Source: Neorhizobium petrolearium (lineage in GTDB: Bacteria; Pseudomonadota; Alphaproteobacteria; Rhizobiales; Rhizobiaceae). Taken from it: 64,000 nt of DNA. The position numbers were made by a program, and so were the translations under genes. Of the stretch, positions 41,156 through 50,807 are shown one piece after another. The stretch covers positions 62,001-126,000 of the forward strand of contig NZ_JAGGJW010000017.1 of assembly GCF_017873175.1 (NCBI RefSeq), in the 5' to 3' direction. The first letter of the stretch is position 1; each line of letters opens with the position of its first letter. The notes below the pieces were generated by a model, which was not told the DNA's origin, did no database searches, and worked only from the letters and a program-made list of their open reading frames with translations.

Positions 41156-43634
41156 TCTCATCAAGGCGCATGCGGCAGGCATTGCCGCTGCGACCGCGGG
41201 GATCGTCCTGCCGGCAGCCGCTCAACCTGTTCCGGGCGGCGTGGAGGCGCTGGAGATCAAATGGTCCAAGGCGCCCTGTCGTTTCTGCGGAACGGGCTGT
41301 GGCGTCATGGTCGGCGTCAAGGAAGGCCAGGTTGTCGCCACCCATGGCGACATGCAGGCGGAGGTCAATCGCGGCCTGAACTGTATCAAGGGTTACTTCC
41401 TCTCCAAGATCATGTATGGCGAGGACCGGCTTACCCAGCCCTTGCTGCGCAAGCGGAACGGCCAATACGCCAAGGACGGCGAATTCGAGCCTGTCAGTTG
41501 GGACGAGGCCTTCGACGTGATGGCCGAGCAGTGCAAGAGGGTGCTGAAGGAAAAGGGGCCGACCGCTGTCGGAATGTTCGGCTCCGGCCAATGGACCATC
41601 TTCGAAGGTTATGCCGCGACCAAGCTGATGCGGGCGGGGTTCCGCTCCAACAATCTCGACCCCAACGCCCGGCACTGTATGGCGTCCGCGGCCTATGCGT
41701 TCATGCGCACCTTCGGCATGGACGAGCCGATGGGCTGTTATGACGATTTCGAAAACGCAGATGCCTTTGTGCTCTGGGGTTCGAACATGGCGGAGATGCA
41801 TCCGATTCTCTGGACGCGTGTGGCGGACCGGCGGCTCGGCCACGGCCATGTCAAGGTTGCCGTGCTTTCCACCTTCACCCATCGCAGCATGGATCTCGCC
41901 GACATACCGATCATCTTCACGCCCGGGACGGATCTCGCCATCCTGAACTACATCGCAAACCACATCATCACCAGCGGCAAGGTCAACGAGGAGTTCGTCC
42001 GCAACCATACGACCTTCATGAAAGGCGTGGACAATATCGGCTATGGCCTGCGCCCAGAGGACCCGCTGGAACTCAAGGCCACCAATGCCGGTGATCCGAC
42101 CAAGACGGAGCCGATCGATTTCGACGCCTTCAAGAAATTCGTTTCCGACTACACGCTCGAAAAGACCGCCGAACTGACCGGGGCCGATCCCGGCTTTCTG
42201 CAGCAGCTTGCCGAACTTTATGCCGATCCGAACCGGAAGGTCATGTCGCTCTGGACCATGGGCTTCAACCAGCATGTCCGCGGGGTGTGGGCCAACCAGA
42301 TGGTCTACAATCTCCATCTGCTGACCGGCAAGATTTCCGAGCCTGGAAACAGCCCCTTCTCGCTCACCGGCCAGCCGTCCGCCTGTGGAACGGCTCGAGA
42401 AGTCGGCACCTTCGCGCATAGGCTGCCTGCCGATATGGTCGTCACCAATCCCGAGCACCGGCATCATGCGGAAGAGTTGTGGAAGCTTCCTGAAGGGCTG
42501 CTTCCCGACAAGCCGGGTTATCATGCCGTCCAGCAGGACCGAATGTTGAAGGACGGCAAGCTCAGCTTCTATTGGGTGCAGGTCAACAACAATGTCCAGG
42601 CAGCCCCGAATACCAAGAACGAGACCTATCAGGGTTACCGCAACCCGGACAATTTCATCGTCGTCTCCGATGCCTATCCGACGATCACGGCGATGTCGGC
42701 CGACCTCATTTTGCCCGCCGCCATGTGGGTGGAGAAAGAGGGAGCCTATGGCAATGCCGAGCGTCGCACCCATGTCTGGCACCAACTGGTGCAGGCTCCC
42801 GGCGATGCGCGGTCCGATCTTTGGCAGATAGCGGAGTTTTCAAAGCGCTTCACCACCGACGAGGTTTGGCCCGCGGATATATTGGACAAGCACCCTCATT
42901 ATCGTGGCAAAACACTGTTCGAGGTGCTGTTCCAGAACGGACAGGTCGACCAGTTCCCGCTGAGCGAGATCGACCCGGACTATGCGAACAACGAGGCCAA
43001 GGATTTCGGCTTCTACATACAGAAAGGGCTGTTCGAGGAATATGCCTCGTTCGGGCGCGGTCACGGTCATGATCTCGCGCCCTATGACCGCTACCATCAG
43101 GAACGGGGCCTGCGGTGGCCCGTCGTCAACGGGCAGGAGACCAAGTGGCGCTATCGGGAGGGCTACGATCCTTATGTGAAGCCGGGCGAGGGCGTACGCT
43201 TCTACGGGCGACCGGACGGCAAAGCCGTGATCCTTGCCGTTCCCTATGAGCCGCCCGCCGAGTCCCCCGATGGTGAATATGATTTCTGGCTGGTGACCGG
43301 CCGCGTGCTCGAACATTGGCATTCCGGATCCATGACCATGCGCGTGCCGGAATTGTACAGGGCTTTCCCCGGCGCCCGCTGCTTCATGAATGCCGACGAT
43401 GCCCGAAAGCGGGGCATCAATCAGGGCGCCGAAATCAGGATCGTCTCCCGGCGCGGTGAAATCCGGTCCCGGGTGGAAACCCGCGGGCGCAACCGTATGC
43501 CGCCGGGCGTGATCTTCGTGCCCTGGTTCGATGCCAGCCAACTGATCAACAAGGTCACGCTTGACGCCACCGATCCCATCTCCAAACAGACGGATTTCAA
43601 GAAATGCGCAGTCAAGATCGTTCCAGCCGTCTGA
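41130..43634 (+). CDS. napA: Periplasmic nitrate reductase catalytic subunit
   Basis: 834 residues, normal length. A Tat signal (LTRRDLIKAHAAGIAAATAG) is followed by the 4Fe-4S motif C-x2-C-x3-C in APCRFCGTGCGVMVG with a fourth Cys in GLNCIKGYF. The Mo-bis-MGD ligand Cys is in PNARHCMASAAY. C-terminal molybdopterin-binding segment is intact. It reduces nitrate to nitrite in the periplasm with electrons from NapB/NapC. Confidence 0.95.
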   Translation: MKGELTRRDLIKAHAAGIAAATAGIVLPAAAQPVPGGVEALEIKWSKAPCRFCGTGCGVMVGVKEGQVVATHGDMQAEVNRGLNCIKGYFLSKIMYGEDRLTQPLLRKRNGQYAKDGEFEPVSWDEAFDVMAEQCKRVLKEKGPTAVGMFGSGQWTIFEGYAATKLMRAGFRSNNLDPNARHCMASAAYAFMRTFGMDEPMGCYDDFENADAFVLWGSNMAEMHPILWTRVADRRLGHGHVKVAVLSTFTHRSMDLADIPIIFTPGTDLAILNYIANHIITSGKVNEEFVRNHTTFMKGVDNIGYGLRPEDPLELKATNAGDPTKTEPIDFDAFKKFVSDYTLEKTAELTGADPGFLQQLAELYADPNRKVMSLWTMGFNQHVRGVWANQMVYNLHLLTGKISEPGNSPFSLTGQPSACGTAREVGTFAHRLPADMVVTNPEHRHHAEELWKLPEGLLPDKPGYHAVQQDRMLKDGKLSFYWVQVNNNVQAAPNTKNETYQGYRNPDNFIVVSDAYPTITAMSADLILPAAMWVEKEGAYGNAERRTHVWHQLVQAPGDARSDLWQIAEFSKRFTTDEVWPADILDKHPHYRGKTLFEVLFQNGQVDQFPLSEIDPDYANNEAKDFGFYIQKGLFEEYASFGRGHGHDLAPYDRYHQERGLRWPVVNGQETKWRYREGYDPYVKPGEGVRFYGRPDGKAVILAVPYEPPAESPDGEYDFWLVTGRVLEHWHSGSMTMRVPELYRAFPGARCFMNADDARKRGINQGAEIRIVSRRGEIRSRVETRGRNRMPPGVIFVPWFDASQLINKVTLDATDPISKQTDFKKCAVKIVPAV

Positions 43635-44095
43635 GCTTTGGTTCCTTTCGAATCGTAGCCACGGCCTTTGCGGTCGCGTTCATGGCGACGCTTGCCGCAG
43701 CCCAGATGGTTCCGCAATTGTCGGGCCCGCCGCAGGCCATGGAGACGGTGCCAGCCCGCCCGATGCCCAAGTGGAACGTGGATGACATACGCAAGATGCG
43801 GGCATACCCGGATCAGCCTCCGGTCATTCCGCACTCGATCGAAGGCTATCAGTTGTCGGTCAACACGAACCGCTGTCTTTCCTGTCACAAGCGTGAGTTC
43901 ACGGAAGGTGCGGGCGCGCCGATGATCAGCGTCACCCACTACATGACGCGGGAGGGACAGATGCTCGCGGACGTTTCGCCGCGCCGCTATTTTTGCACGG
44001 CCTGCCATGTTCCGCAGGCGGAAGTGAATCCGCTCGTCGGCAACACGTTCCGGGACATGAGCCAGATGGGTGTCGAGCATCTGGGGGGCAAATAG
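43604..44095 (+). CDS. napB: Periplasmic nitrate reductase dihaem cytochrome c subunit
   Basis: 163 residues with a signal peptide (AFAVAFMATLAAAQ) and two c-type haem motifs CLSCH and CTACH, plus distal histidines in SVTHYMTRE. The start overlaps the napA end by 31 bases. It passes electrons from NapC to NapA. Confidence 0.93.
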   Translation: MRSQDRSSRLSFGSFRIVATAFAVAFMATLAAAQMVPQLSGPPQAMETVPARPMPKWNVDDIRKMRAYPDQPPVIPHSIEGYQLSVNTNRCLSCHKREFTEGAGAPMISVTHYMTREGQMLADVSPRRYFCTACHVPQAEVNPLVGNTFRDMSQMGVEHLGGK

Positions 44096-44099
44096 GGTG

Positions 44100-44816
44100 A
44101 TGGGACGGATAAAAAATCTTGCGGCGTGGATATGGAAGATCCTCAGCACGCCGGCGGGCACTCTGAGCCTTGCCTTCCTGACGCTTGGCGGTTTCGTCGG
44201 CGGGGTGATCTTCTGGGGCGCGTTCAATACCGCGCTGGAGCTGACCAATACGGAGAAGTTCTGCACCGGATGTCACGAGATGCAGGCGAACGTCTACGAG
44301 GAACTGACCCGGACGATCCATTTCTCCAACCGGTCCGGCGTGCGCGCCTCCTGTCCCGATTGCCATGTGCCGCACGAGTGGACCGACAAGATTGCCCGCA
44401 AGATGCAGGCTTCCAAGGAGGTCTGGGGCAAGATCTTCGGCACCATCAACACGCGCCAGAAATTCCTCGACGAACGTCTGCGGCTTGCGCAGCACGAATG
44501 GGCGCGGCTGAAGGCCAACGACAGCCTCGAGTGCCGCAACTGCCATTCTTCGATAGCCATGGACCTTTCGAAGCAGACCGAACGCGCCGCGGATATCCAC
44601 ACGCGATATCTCCTGAGCGGGAGGGCGACCTGCATAGACTGCCACAAAGGAATCGCTCACGAATTGCCGAACATGCAAGGCGTCAACCCGGGATGGCAGA
44701 TGCCAAAGGAACTGGAAGGCGAAGTCCTTCCCAGCGCTTCAGCGGTGGATGACCTGCGGCGGGCGATGGATAAGGCGCACGGCCGGATGACGAGTGTGAA
44801 CGTATCAGCTAACTGA
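44100..44816 (+). CDS. napC: Membrane-anchored tetrahaem quinol dehydrogenase NapC
   Basis: 238 residues: one N-terminal membrane helix (TLSLAFLTLGGFVGGVIFWGAF) and four haem motifs CTGCH, CPDCH, CRNCH and CIDCH of the NapC/NirT family. A GTG at 44097 is adjacent, but ATG at 44100 fits better. It oxidises quinol and reduces NapB. Last gene of the nap operon; no napG/H. Confidence 0.93.
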   Translation: MGRIKNLAAWIWKILSTPAGTLSLAFLTLGGFVGGVIFWGAFNTALELTNTEKFCTGCHEMQANVYEELTRTIHFSNRSGVRASCPDCHVPHEWTDKIARKMQASKEVWGKIFGTINTRQKFLDERLRLAQHEWARLKANDSLECRNCHSSIAMDLSKQTERAADIHTRYLLSGRATCIDCHKGIAHELPNMQGVNPGWQMPKELEGEVLPSASAVDDLRRAMDKAHGRMTSVNVSAN

Positions 44817-45153
44817 AGGTGAAGTTGTCGAAGTTCGAACGCGTTCGGCACAAGCGCTGAAATTGGGAAGACCTCGGCGAAGCACCAGCCGGCGGCCATG
44901 GTGTGTGTCACACGACCAATAGCCATATCCGGCGGACGATCGAATAGGTGTGCTCATTTGATCTTTCTCCCTTGGCCGCTTTGGGCGCGGCCGAGCGCGT
45001 CGGAAAGCTCGTATCGATGACGATCCAGGTGAGCCGCGGCCGCTCCTTCCGCGGCGAAGAGGTATGGGATCAGTCCGAAGACGGTTCTGAAATGGCGCAA
45101 GCGAACGACGGTCCGTGGGCCTCTCGGCTGATGCCTTGACGGGCGACAGAAGA
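44817..45153. other. Intergenic stretch without a recognised gene
   Basis: 337 bp after napC. No convincing gene, no terminator with T-run seen. Leads into the palindrome region. Confidence 0.35.
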
Positions 45154-45221
45154 GTTATAATGTTCTCTTGGGAACATTATAACTGAACGAAGTTATAATG
45201 AGTTAAAGGAAACATTATAAC
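45154..45221. repeat. Two tandem 30-bp palindromes built on GTTATAATG
   Basis: Dyad 1: GTTATAATGTTC (45154-45165) with GAACATTATAAC (45172-45183). Dyad 2: GTTATAATG (45192-45200) with CATTATAAC (45213-45221). Both span exactly 30 bp, with a 38-bp period, giving four half-sites in alternating orientation. The array ends 17 bp before the ATG of the nucleotidyltransferase gene, so it is probably its operator. Each half-site contains a TATAAT hexamer. Confidence 0.75.
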
Positions 45222-45237
45222 CGGGACCCTTCGAACT

Positions 45238-46311
45238 ATGAGAGATATTGACCTTGCATTCCGGACGATGTTCGCGGAACTCGCCCAGCAAACTCTTGAT
45301 GCGCAATGGCAATCGGACTTTCCGCTCGAGGGCCGCTTTGTCACCGTACCGGTGAAGGGCAAAGACTATTTCTATTTCGATGTCCCTACTCCCGAGGGCA
45401 AGGATAAGCGGAGCTATGTTGGCCCCGCAGCTGATCCGGTGATCGCAGCGCGTGTCAGGCGGCATCGCGAGATCAAGGGCAACATTAAGGAGCGGCGACG
45501 ATTGGTTTCTACGCTCCTGCGCTCAGGCGGCATGTCGGCTCCCGATCGGTTCGCCGGCGATGTCACGCAGGCGCTCGCGCATGCAGGGTTCTTCCGTCTG
45601 CGTGGCTTCCTCGTCGGCTCGGTTGCCTATGGCTGCTACTCGGGCATCCTCGGCGTCCGATTGCCCAGGACGGCAATGCAGACTGGCGATGCTGACCTAG
45701 CTATGGATTTTGCGATCTCGCAGGAGGTGGATGACAGCCTGCCGCCGATCTTAGACATACTGCATGGGGTCGATCCGTCCTTCAGAGCCGTCCCGCATCA
45801 GGCAGACAAGGCGCGCGTGACGGCGTTCGTCAACAAGACCAATTACCGGGTCGAATTTTTGACGAGCAATCGGGGATCGGACGAGTATATGGGCAAGCCT
45901 TCTCCCATGCCTGCCCTCGGTGGTGCGTCGGCGGAAAACCTGCGGTTCCTTGATTTCCTGATCTACGAGCCCTTGCGGACGGTGCTGCTTCATCGGGAAG
46001 GCGTGAGCGTAAACGTCCCCGCGCCTGAACGGTACTCCGTCCACAAACTCATTGTCGCATCGAGGCGGCCCACGGACGCGCTTGGGCGGGCGAAGCGGGA
46101 CAAGGACCTCCTGCAAGCGGCCACGCTTTTCGAAGCCATGATCCAAACCCGACAGGGCGACCTCCTGGCCGACGCATACCAGGAGGCATGGGATCGAGGG
46201 GCCTCGTGGCAGGAAGGCCTTGCGGCGGGCATCGCCCTGATGCCTGATCAGGGCAAGGAGACGCTGGCGGGCGCCCTCGGCGTGGAAGTGAGCGATCTCG
46301 GCAAACGGTAG
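45238..46311 (+). CDS. GSU2403-family nucleotidyltransferase-fold protein
   Basis: 357 residues. The nucleotidyltransferase core is around residues 120-160: GFFRLRGFLVGSVAYGCYSG (GS motif), then TAMQTGDADLAMD (D-x-D metal site). A helical C-terminal half includes an ERYSVHKLIVASRR segment. The GSU2403 (NTP_transf_8) family is uncharacterised; relatives of this fold act as MNT-type antitoxins or tRNA/protein modifiers. It starts 17 bp after the palindrome array, has no nearby partner gene and ends 7 bp before a stretch of scar sequence. Confidence 0.75.
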   Translation: MRDIDLAFRTMFAELAQQTLDAQWQSDFPLEGRFVTVPVKGKDYFYFDVPTPEGKDKRSYVGPAADPVIAARVRRHREIKGNIKERRRLVSTLLRSGGMSAPDRFAGDVTQALAHAGFFRLRGFLVGSVAYGCYSGILGVRLPRTAMQTGDADLAMDFAISQEVDDSLPPILDILHGVDPSFRAVPHQADKARVTAFVNKTNYRVEFLTSNRGSDEYMGKPSPMPALGGASAENLRFLDFLIYEPLRTVLLHREGVSVNVPAPERYSVHKLIVASRRPTDALGRAKRDKDLLQAATLFEAMIQTRQGDLLADAYQEAWDRGASWQEGLAAGIALMPDQGKETLAGALGVEVSDLGKR

Positions 46312-46339
46312 CGGCATGACAGCGGAAATAGTAACGTCG

Positions 46340-46590
46340 GACAGCAGTGCCAAGCTGCAGCAAGCCTGAAAAGATCGCCCATATGCCGAAGGCGCCAAAC
46401 ACCCAGTCCATACTCATCGTAAACGCAAAGATCACGGAGATCGTCACTACTGAGCTTGCTGTGACGTTGATAGCCTGGCTCAGGTTGACCGCAAAGCCAC
46501 CGCTCCTGGCCGCGTCAATAACGTTAGCGGCACCATCCCAAGCCGGATAGATCATCGCGTGTAGACAGATAGGTTGAGTTTCACCGACCA
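46340..46590 (-). pseudogene. DUF308/HdeD-like membrane protein fragment
   Basis: The minus strand reads YPAWDGAANVIDAARSGGF, then NLSQAINVTASSVVTISVIFAFTMSMDWVFGAFGIWAIFSGLLQLGTAVRR, two membrane helices with the GIWAIxSGLLQL signature of small DUF308-type proteins. The N-terminal and C-terminal parts are missing, and the frame runs on into unrelated sequence. A relic. Confidence 0.55.
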
Positions 46591-46751
46591 TCCCACCTCG
46601 CCCTCCGCAGCGAGCGCAGGCCATGTAGGCTCGTCTGACCCATGCCCTTCCACCTGGATTGGGAGCTTGGTCCTCCCCGGACTTGGTTGGTGATCAACAG
46701 GCGCTAGCCAAATAAGACCTGCAACTTGCCTGTTGGTAAGGGCATCCAGTG

Positions 46752-48956
46752 CTACCTTCCATGGAAAGGTACCGGCGAGGTGGAAATCGCCTTGCTGCCA
46801 GCGTCAGAAACCGTTTTGGTTCGCACCGAGGCAAATTGTTCGCGTGTCAACGGCTTTGAAAGTAGATATCCCTGAAGGTGGTCACAGCCAAGCGAGCCCA
46901 ACATCTCCCGTTGCTCCTCCGTCTCAACGCCCTCGGCGGTGATCTCAAGCCCCCTCGCACGCGCCATGCTGACCATGCCGACAATGATCCCGTTGTTGCC
47001 GCTGCGGCTCAACTCATCGACGAACACCTTGTCGATCTTGATGCGGTCGATGCTGACATCCTGCACGCGGCCGAATGACGAATAACCAGTTCCAAAATCA
47101 TCGATGGCGAAACGTACGCCAGCCTTGCGAAGCGCCGCGATCGTTCTTTCGCATTGACCAGAACCGTCGAGCAGCAGGCTTTCAGTGATCTCGATTTCAA
47201 GCCTGCCCGGCTCGATATTGTGCCGTGCCAAAGTGGAAAGAACCCGAAGCGGGTAAGATTCCAGTTTCAGCTCTGCCGCTGACGCATTCACGGAAACTGG
47301 GAGATCATTCCAGGCAGAGATCGTCGCACACGCGTCATCCAGGACAATCAATCCCAGGGCCGTGATCAGCCCGGCCTCTTCTGCAACGGGGATGAAGATG
47401 TCAGGACCGAGCAGCCCCTTTTTGGGATGCCGCCACCGTACAAGCGCCTCGACGGAGCACATCTCGCCGGTTGTTGCCGAATAGACCGGTTGATAATGGA
47501 TTTCGATCTGCGTCTTCGTCTCGATGGCGTGACGAAGATCGTTTTCAAGCTCGCGACGCGCCCGCAGCAGTTGGTTCATGTGATCACCGAAGAGCGCGTA
47601 CCGGTTCCGGCCGGCGGCCTTTGCGTGATAAAGCGCGATGTCGGCCTGTCGCGTCAGCTCCGTCGGGTCTGCCCGGCCGGCCGCGAGCGCTGCGCCGACG
47701 CTCGCTCCAATCGTGGCCAGGGCGCCATCCAGGTCGAACGGCTGCTCCATTGCGTGAACCACGTCCTCAGCGGCTTTCACGAGATCCTGCTCCGTGATCT
47801 TTCGCAGAAGAGCCGTGAACTCATCGCCACCGATGCGGCCGACGATCGCGTGCGGAAGCACCTCCCGCAGCCTCTCTGCGACCATCTTTATCAGGCGGTC
47901 CCCGGCGGGATGGCCGAAGGTGTCGTTGACCGCCTTGAACCGATCGAGGTCGATGAACAGCACGCCGTGAACGTCTGCCGGTAAAGCGGCCTCGAGTTCA
48001 CGTTCCAGCGCTTTGTTGAAACTGGCGCGGTTTGCCAAGCCCGTCAGCACGTCATGATGAGCCAGGTGCTGCAACTCGGCGCGGCTTGCAGAAAGCCGCT
48101 CGGACCGGCGAAACAATAGCAATCCGAGGACGCTCGTCGCCCCAAAGATGCAGAGGACGCCAGCACCGAGGGCCGGCAGAGTTTCGTTCCGGACGGTGGC
48201 GCCGGGGCGGAACGGCGTCCAGCAGAAGTAGCCGATCGTCTCGCGCTTTGACGAGATCAGCGGCACATAGGCGTGCTCGCTATCGTCTGCCTGCGGTGTG
48301 AAGTGCATGTCTTCAAACTGGTACTGGCTCCCGATACTGCTCGGGAAGCTACCGTCAAGGAAGCGGACCGCCACATGCAGGTTTTCGTCTCCCGGCCGCT
48401 GCTCCAGGTCTCCGCTGTCGGACACGATCGGCTTGACGCTGACGATGGCGGGCCTGCCGCCGACCACGGCCAAGTCGCTCTCACCGATCGACAAGACTCG
48501 CTCCGTCACGCCGGTGGTGTCATCCGCAAACAACCGCTGCTGCAGTTGTGCGACCAGCGGGAGGTAAGCCGTCCGAAACTCCTCCAGCGTCACCGATCGG
48601 TCGTCTGCCGCCACGAAATGATAGATGTCGGTGCCGTCCGCAGCGAGGACAAATGCCGCATCATGCTGGAAATAGGAATGCATCCAGCTGCCCAGGTTGG
48701 CGTCCAGCCAATCGACATCGCGCTCCGCAGTCCGTGTGACCGCATCGTCCCAGACCGTCACGCTCTCCTGATCGTGTGCGATCTCCGTACGCATATTGGA
48801 GACGATCAGGGTGACGAGATCCTGTTGGCGTTGCGCGGCGGCTGCATCCATTCGGCCGGCCGACCAATACAAGCTGAGAAGGACGAGCGCGCCGAAGACG
48901 ACCGAAATAGCGAAAGGAAGCAAACCCCAAAGGAAAAGCCTCGACCGGGAGAACAT
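46752..48956 (-). CDS. Membrane GGDEF-EAL protein with CHASE4-like sensor domain
   Basis: 734 residues. N-terminal membrane helix (LFLWGLLPFAISVVFGALVLLSLY), a periplasmic CHASE4-like domain (about 35-250; VTVWDDAVTRTAERDVDWLDANLG), a second membrane helix, then GGDEF with intact RIGGDEF and EAL with EALVRW and DDFGTGYSS. Both c-di-GMP synthesis and hydrolysis motifs look intact. A GTG at 49007 could extend it by 17 residues; ATG at 48956 is preferred as it directly precedes the membrane anchor. Controls c-di-GMP in response to an external signal, unknown. Confidence 0.88.
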   Translation of the reverse strand: MFSRSRLFLWGLLPFAISVVFGALVLLSLYWSAGRMDAAAAQRQQDLVTLIVSNMRTEIAHDQESVTVWDDAVTRTAERDVDWLDANLGSWMHSYFQHDAAFVLAADGTDIYHFVAADDRSVTLEEFRTAYLPLVAQLQQRLFADDTTGVTERVLSIGESDLAVVGGRPAIVSVKPIVSDSGDLEQRPGDENLHVAVRFLDGSFPSSIGSQYQFEDMHFTPQADDSEHAYVPLISSKRETIGYFCWTPFRPGATVRNETLPALGAGVLCIFGATSVLGLLLFRRSERLSASRAELQHLAHHDVLTGLANRASFNKALERELEAALPADVHGVLFIDLDRFKAVNDTFGHPAGDRLIKMVAERLREVLPHAIVGRIGGDEFTALLRKITEQDLVKAAEDVVHAMEQPFDLDGALATIGASVGAALAAGRADPTELTRQADIALYHAKAAGRNRYALFGDHMNQLLRARRELENDLRHAIETKTQIEIHYQPVYSATTGEMCSVEALVRWRHPKKGLLGPDIFIPVAEEAGLITALGLIVLDDACATISAWNDLPVSVNASAAELKLESYPLRVLSTLARHNIEPGRLEIEITESLLLDGSGQCERTIAALRKAGVRFAIDDFGTGYSSFGRVQDVSIDRIKIDKVFVDELSRSGNNGIIVGMVSMARARGLEITAEGVETEEQREMLGSLGCDHLQGYLLSKPLTREQFASVRTKTVSDAGSKAISTSPVPFHGR

Positions 48957-49095
48957 ACCTATGCGACCACCGTTCTTGTTATTTCGAATATCGTAAAACA
49001 GGAACACTTAATGTCCCTGCAACGGCTATCGTTCCTGAAGTCTTAATCTCCAGCGGCAATCCGCTCGTCGCAGCTCAAGCGTCCTGCCGCGACCT

Positions 49096-49332
49096 TCAGA
49101 CCGGAGCTTCGTCGACGGTCTCGTCACCCGGCCGGCTCAGCATTGCCAGCAATTGCTGCCGATCCCGCAGCCCCATCTGAAACAGATCGATCAGATCGGC
49201 TGCCAGCTTGGAGGCACGAGCAGTCTCTTTTTGGAGACCTCGCTGAAGGCAGACCTCATCGAAGACGCTCTGCAGCATCTGGAGTTCCTCCGGTTCAACC
49301 GGAGACGCAAAGGAATGATGATTCTGGAGCAT
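49096..49332 (-). CDS. Small hypothetical protein
   Basis: 78 residues, acidic and helical: EELQMLQSVFDEVCLQRGL followed by RASKLAADLIDLFQMGLRDRQQLLAML. Proteins of this shape are common and uncharacterised in rhizobia. Lies downstream of nothing on its strand; no partner gene. Confidence 0.6.
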   Translation of the reverse strand: MLQNHHSFASPVEPEELQMLQSVFDEVCLQRGLQKETARASKLAADLIDLFQMGLRDRQQLLAMLSRPGDETVDEAPV

Positions 49333-49989
49333 TGCGGGATACGGTCACCAGCTTTGTTGGACGCGTTATATAAGTTTAAACCGACGCGTTCCTATCAGCG
49401 AACCTTCATGGATCATTTATTGTAGATGGAACGAACAGGTGCTCGATGGACAGCATGCGCTGGGTCGGTTCTGATCGCTTTCCCCGGCTTGGTTCTCAGA
49501 AAAAATTGTCCGATACTTGCCCGATGTCGGCTATGGCTGGGCATGCGACCGAAATCGAAATGGTCGCCTGGATCAGGGGCAGAATACTGGGTGTCGCGCT
49601 AACTGTTAATGACGGTTGAGTTATTTCCAACGCCGGATCTACGATCGGCATTTGCCCCGATTGTGGATGTCGAAGCCGGATAACGCCCTCGATCGCCGCA
49701 TGTGCGCCTTCGCCGGCGGTTTCGGGTTGACCTCCCGTCGTCAATACTTCTGCCCGGCAGACCGGTCCTGTCATGTGGCGAAAAGCTAACTATCTCAGCT
49801 GCTCAATTTTCCCAAGCCGCTTCGGAACCCTGCTCTACGGACAAAAGTCCAGCGTCGTGCGCAGGGCGAGGGTATTTCAAAAAAAGTCCCCTTCGGTCAT
49901 CGCTCTGAATCCGCTCGCTGAATCGACGATTCCACCGATCGAGCCCTGCAAAGCTGCCGTACATGCACATTGACTCATTTTCCAGATTA
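49333..49989. other. Intergenic stretch without a recognised gene
   Basis: 657 bp upstream of the imuA LexA box. Short frames on both strands lack recognisable domains or coding character. No repeats or terminators noticed. Confidence 0.4.
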
Positions 49990-50004
49990 GAACAGATACA
50001 GAAC
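49990..50004. promoter_or_regulatory. LexA (SOS) box of the imuA-imuB-dnaE2 operon
   Basis: GAAC-AGATACA-GAAC is the exact complement form of the alphaproteobacterial SOS box GTTC-N7-GTTC. It is 47 bp before the imuA start, as expected for the damage-inducible mutasome operon. Confidence 0.88.
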
Positions 50005-50051
50005 ATATTCGTTTCTCTCAAGCAATAACAGCTCCCGCGAAGAAGGAGACC

Positions 50052-50807
50052 ATGAGCCAATCCGCCTCAACTGCCGTTCTTTCGGAACTGCGCGAACGCA
50101 TCGCACATCTGGAAGGTGCCGCCAGCCGCCAGAAGACCGTGCTGCCGTTCGGCGTATCCGACATCGATGACTGTCTTCCGGGCGGCGGGCTCGCCTATGG
50201 CGCCATCCATGAGGTGGCGGGCGGCGGCAATGGTGCGGTGGATGGGGCAGCGGCCGCACTCTTCGTCGGCGGCATCGCGGCGCGAACGAAGGGCAAGGTG
50301 GTCTGGTGTTTCACCCGCGCCGATCTCTTTGCCCCGGCTCTGGCGCAGGTGGGCTTGCATCCCGACCGGGTGATCTATGTCGAGGCGGGCCGCGAGGAGG
50401 ATGTGCTGGCAAGCTTCGAGGAGGCTCTGCGCTATGGCGGCCTTGGCGCCGTCGTCGCCGAACTGGTGCGCCTGCCGATGGTCGCTTCGCGCCGGCTGCA
50501 GCTCGCCGCCGAAAGCTCCGGCACGATCGGACTGGCGATCCGGCGATGGCGCCGGCAGGCGGAAGCATCGGATTTCGGGATGCCGACGGCGGCGGTGACG
50601 CGGTGGCGTGTCTCAGTCCTGCCGTCCGAGCCGCTTCCGGTTCCGGGCGTCGGCCGCGGACGCTGGCGCGCGGAGCTGATGCGGGTGAGAGCAGGGGAGC
50701 GCGCGGAATTTGTCATAGGTGCATGTGATGGCCAGGGTCGTATCTGTCTTTCTTCCGACACTGCCGACGGATCGGGTGAGGCGCGCCGATCCTTCGCTAC
50801 CGGCTGA
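50052..50807 (+). CDS. imuA: ImuA, RecA-like accessory factor for mutagenic repair
   Basis: 251 residues of the alphaproteobacterial ImuA group: an N-terminal helix (LSELRERIAHLEG), then LPFGVSDIDDCLPGGGLAYGAIHEVAG (Walker-A-like position in a RecA fold) and VWCFTRADLFAPAL. AGAAGGAG precedes the ATG. Acts with ImuB and DnaE2 in translesion synthesis after DNA damage. The 3' end overlaps imuB. Confidence 0.88.
   Translation: MSQSASTAVLSELRERIAHLEGAASRQKTVLPFGVSDIDDCLPGGGLAYGAIHEVAGGGNGAVDGAAAALFVGGIAARTKGKVVWCFTRADLFAPALAQVGLHPDRVIYVEAGREEDVLASFEEALRYGGLGAVVAELVRLPMVASRRLQLAAESSGTIGLAIRRWRRQAEASDFGMPTAAVTRWRVSVLPSEPLPVPGVGRGRWRAELMRVRAGERAEFVIGACDGQGRICLSSDTADGSGEARRSFATG

Noticed and set aside
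41010..42785. 591-codon minus-strand frame opposite napA
   Set aside because: Antisense to a complete napA; no recognisable domain.
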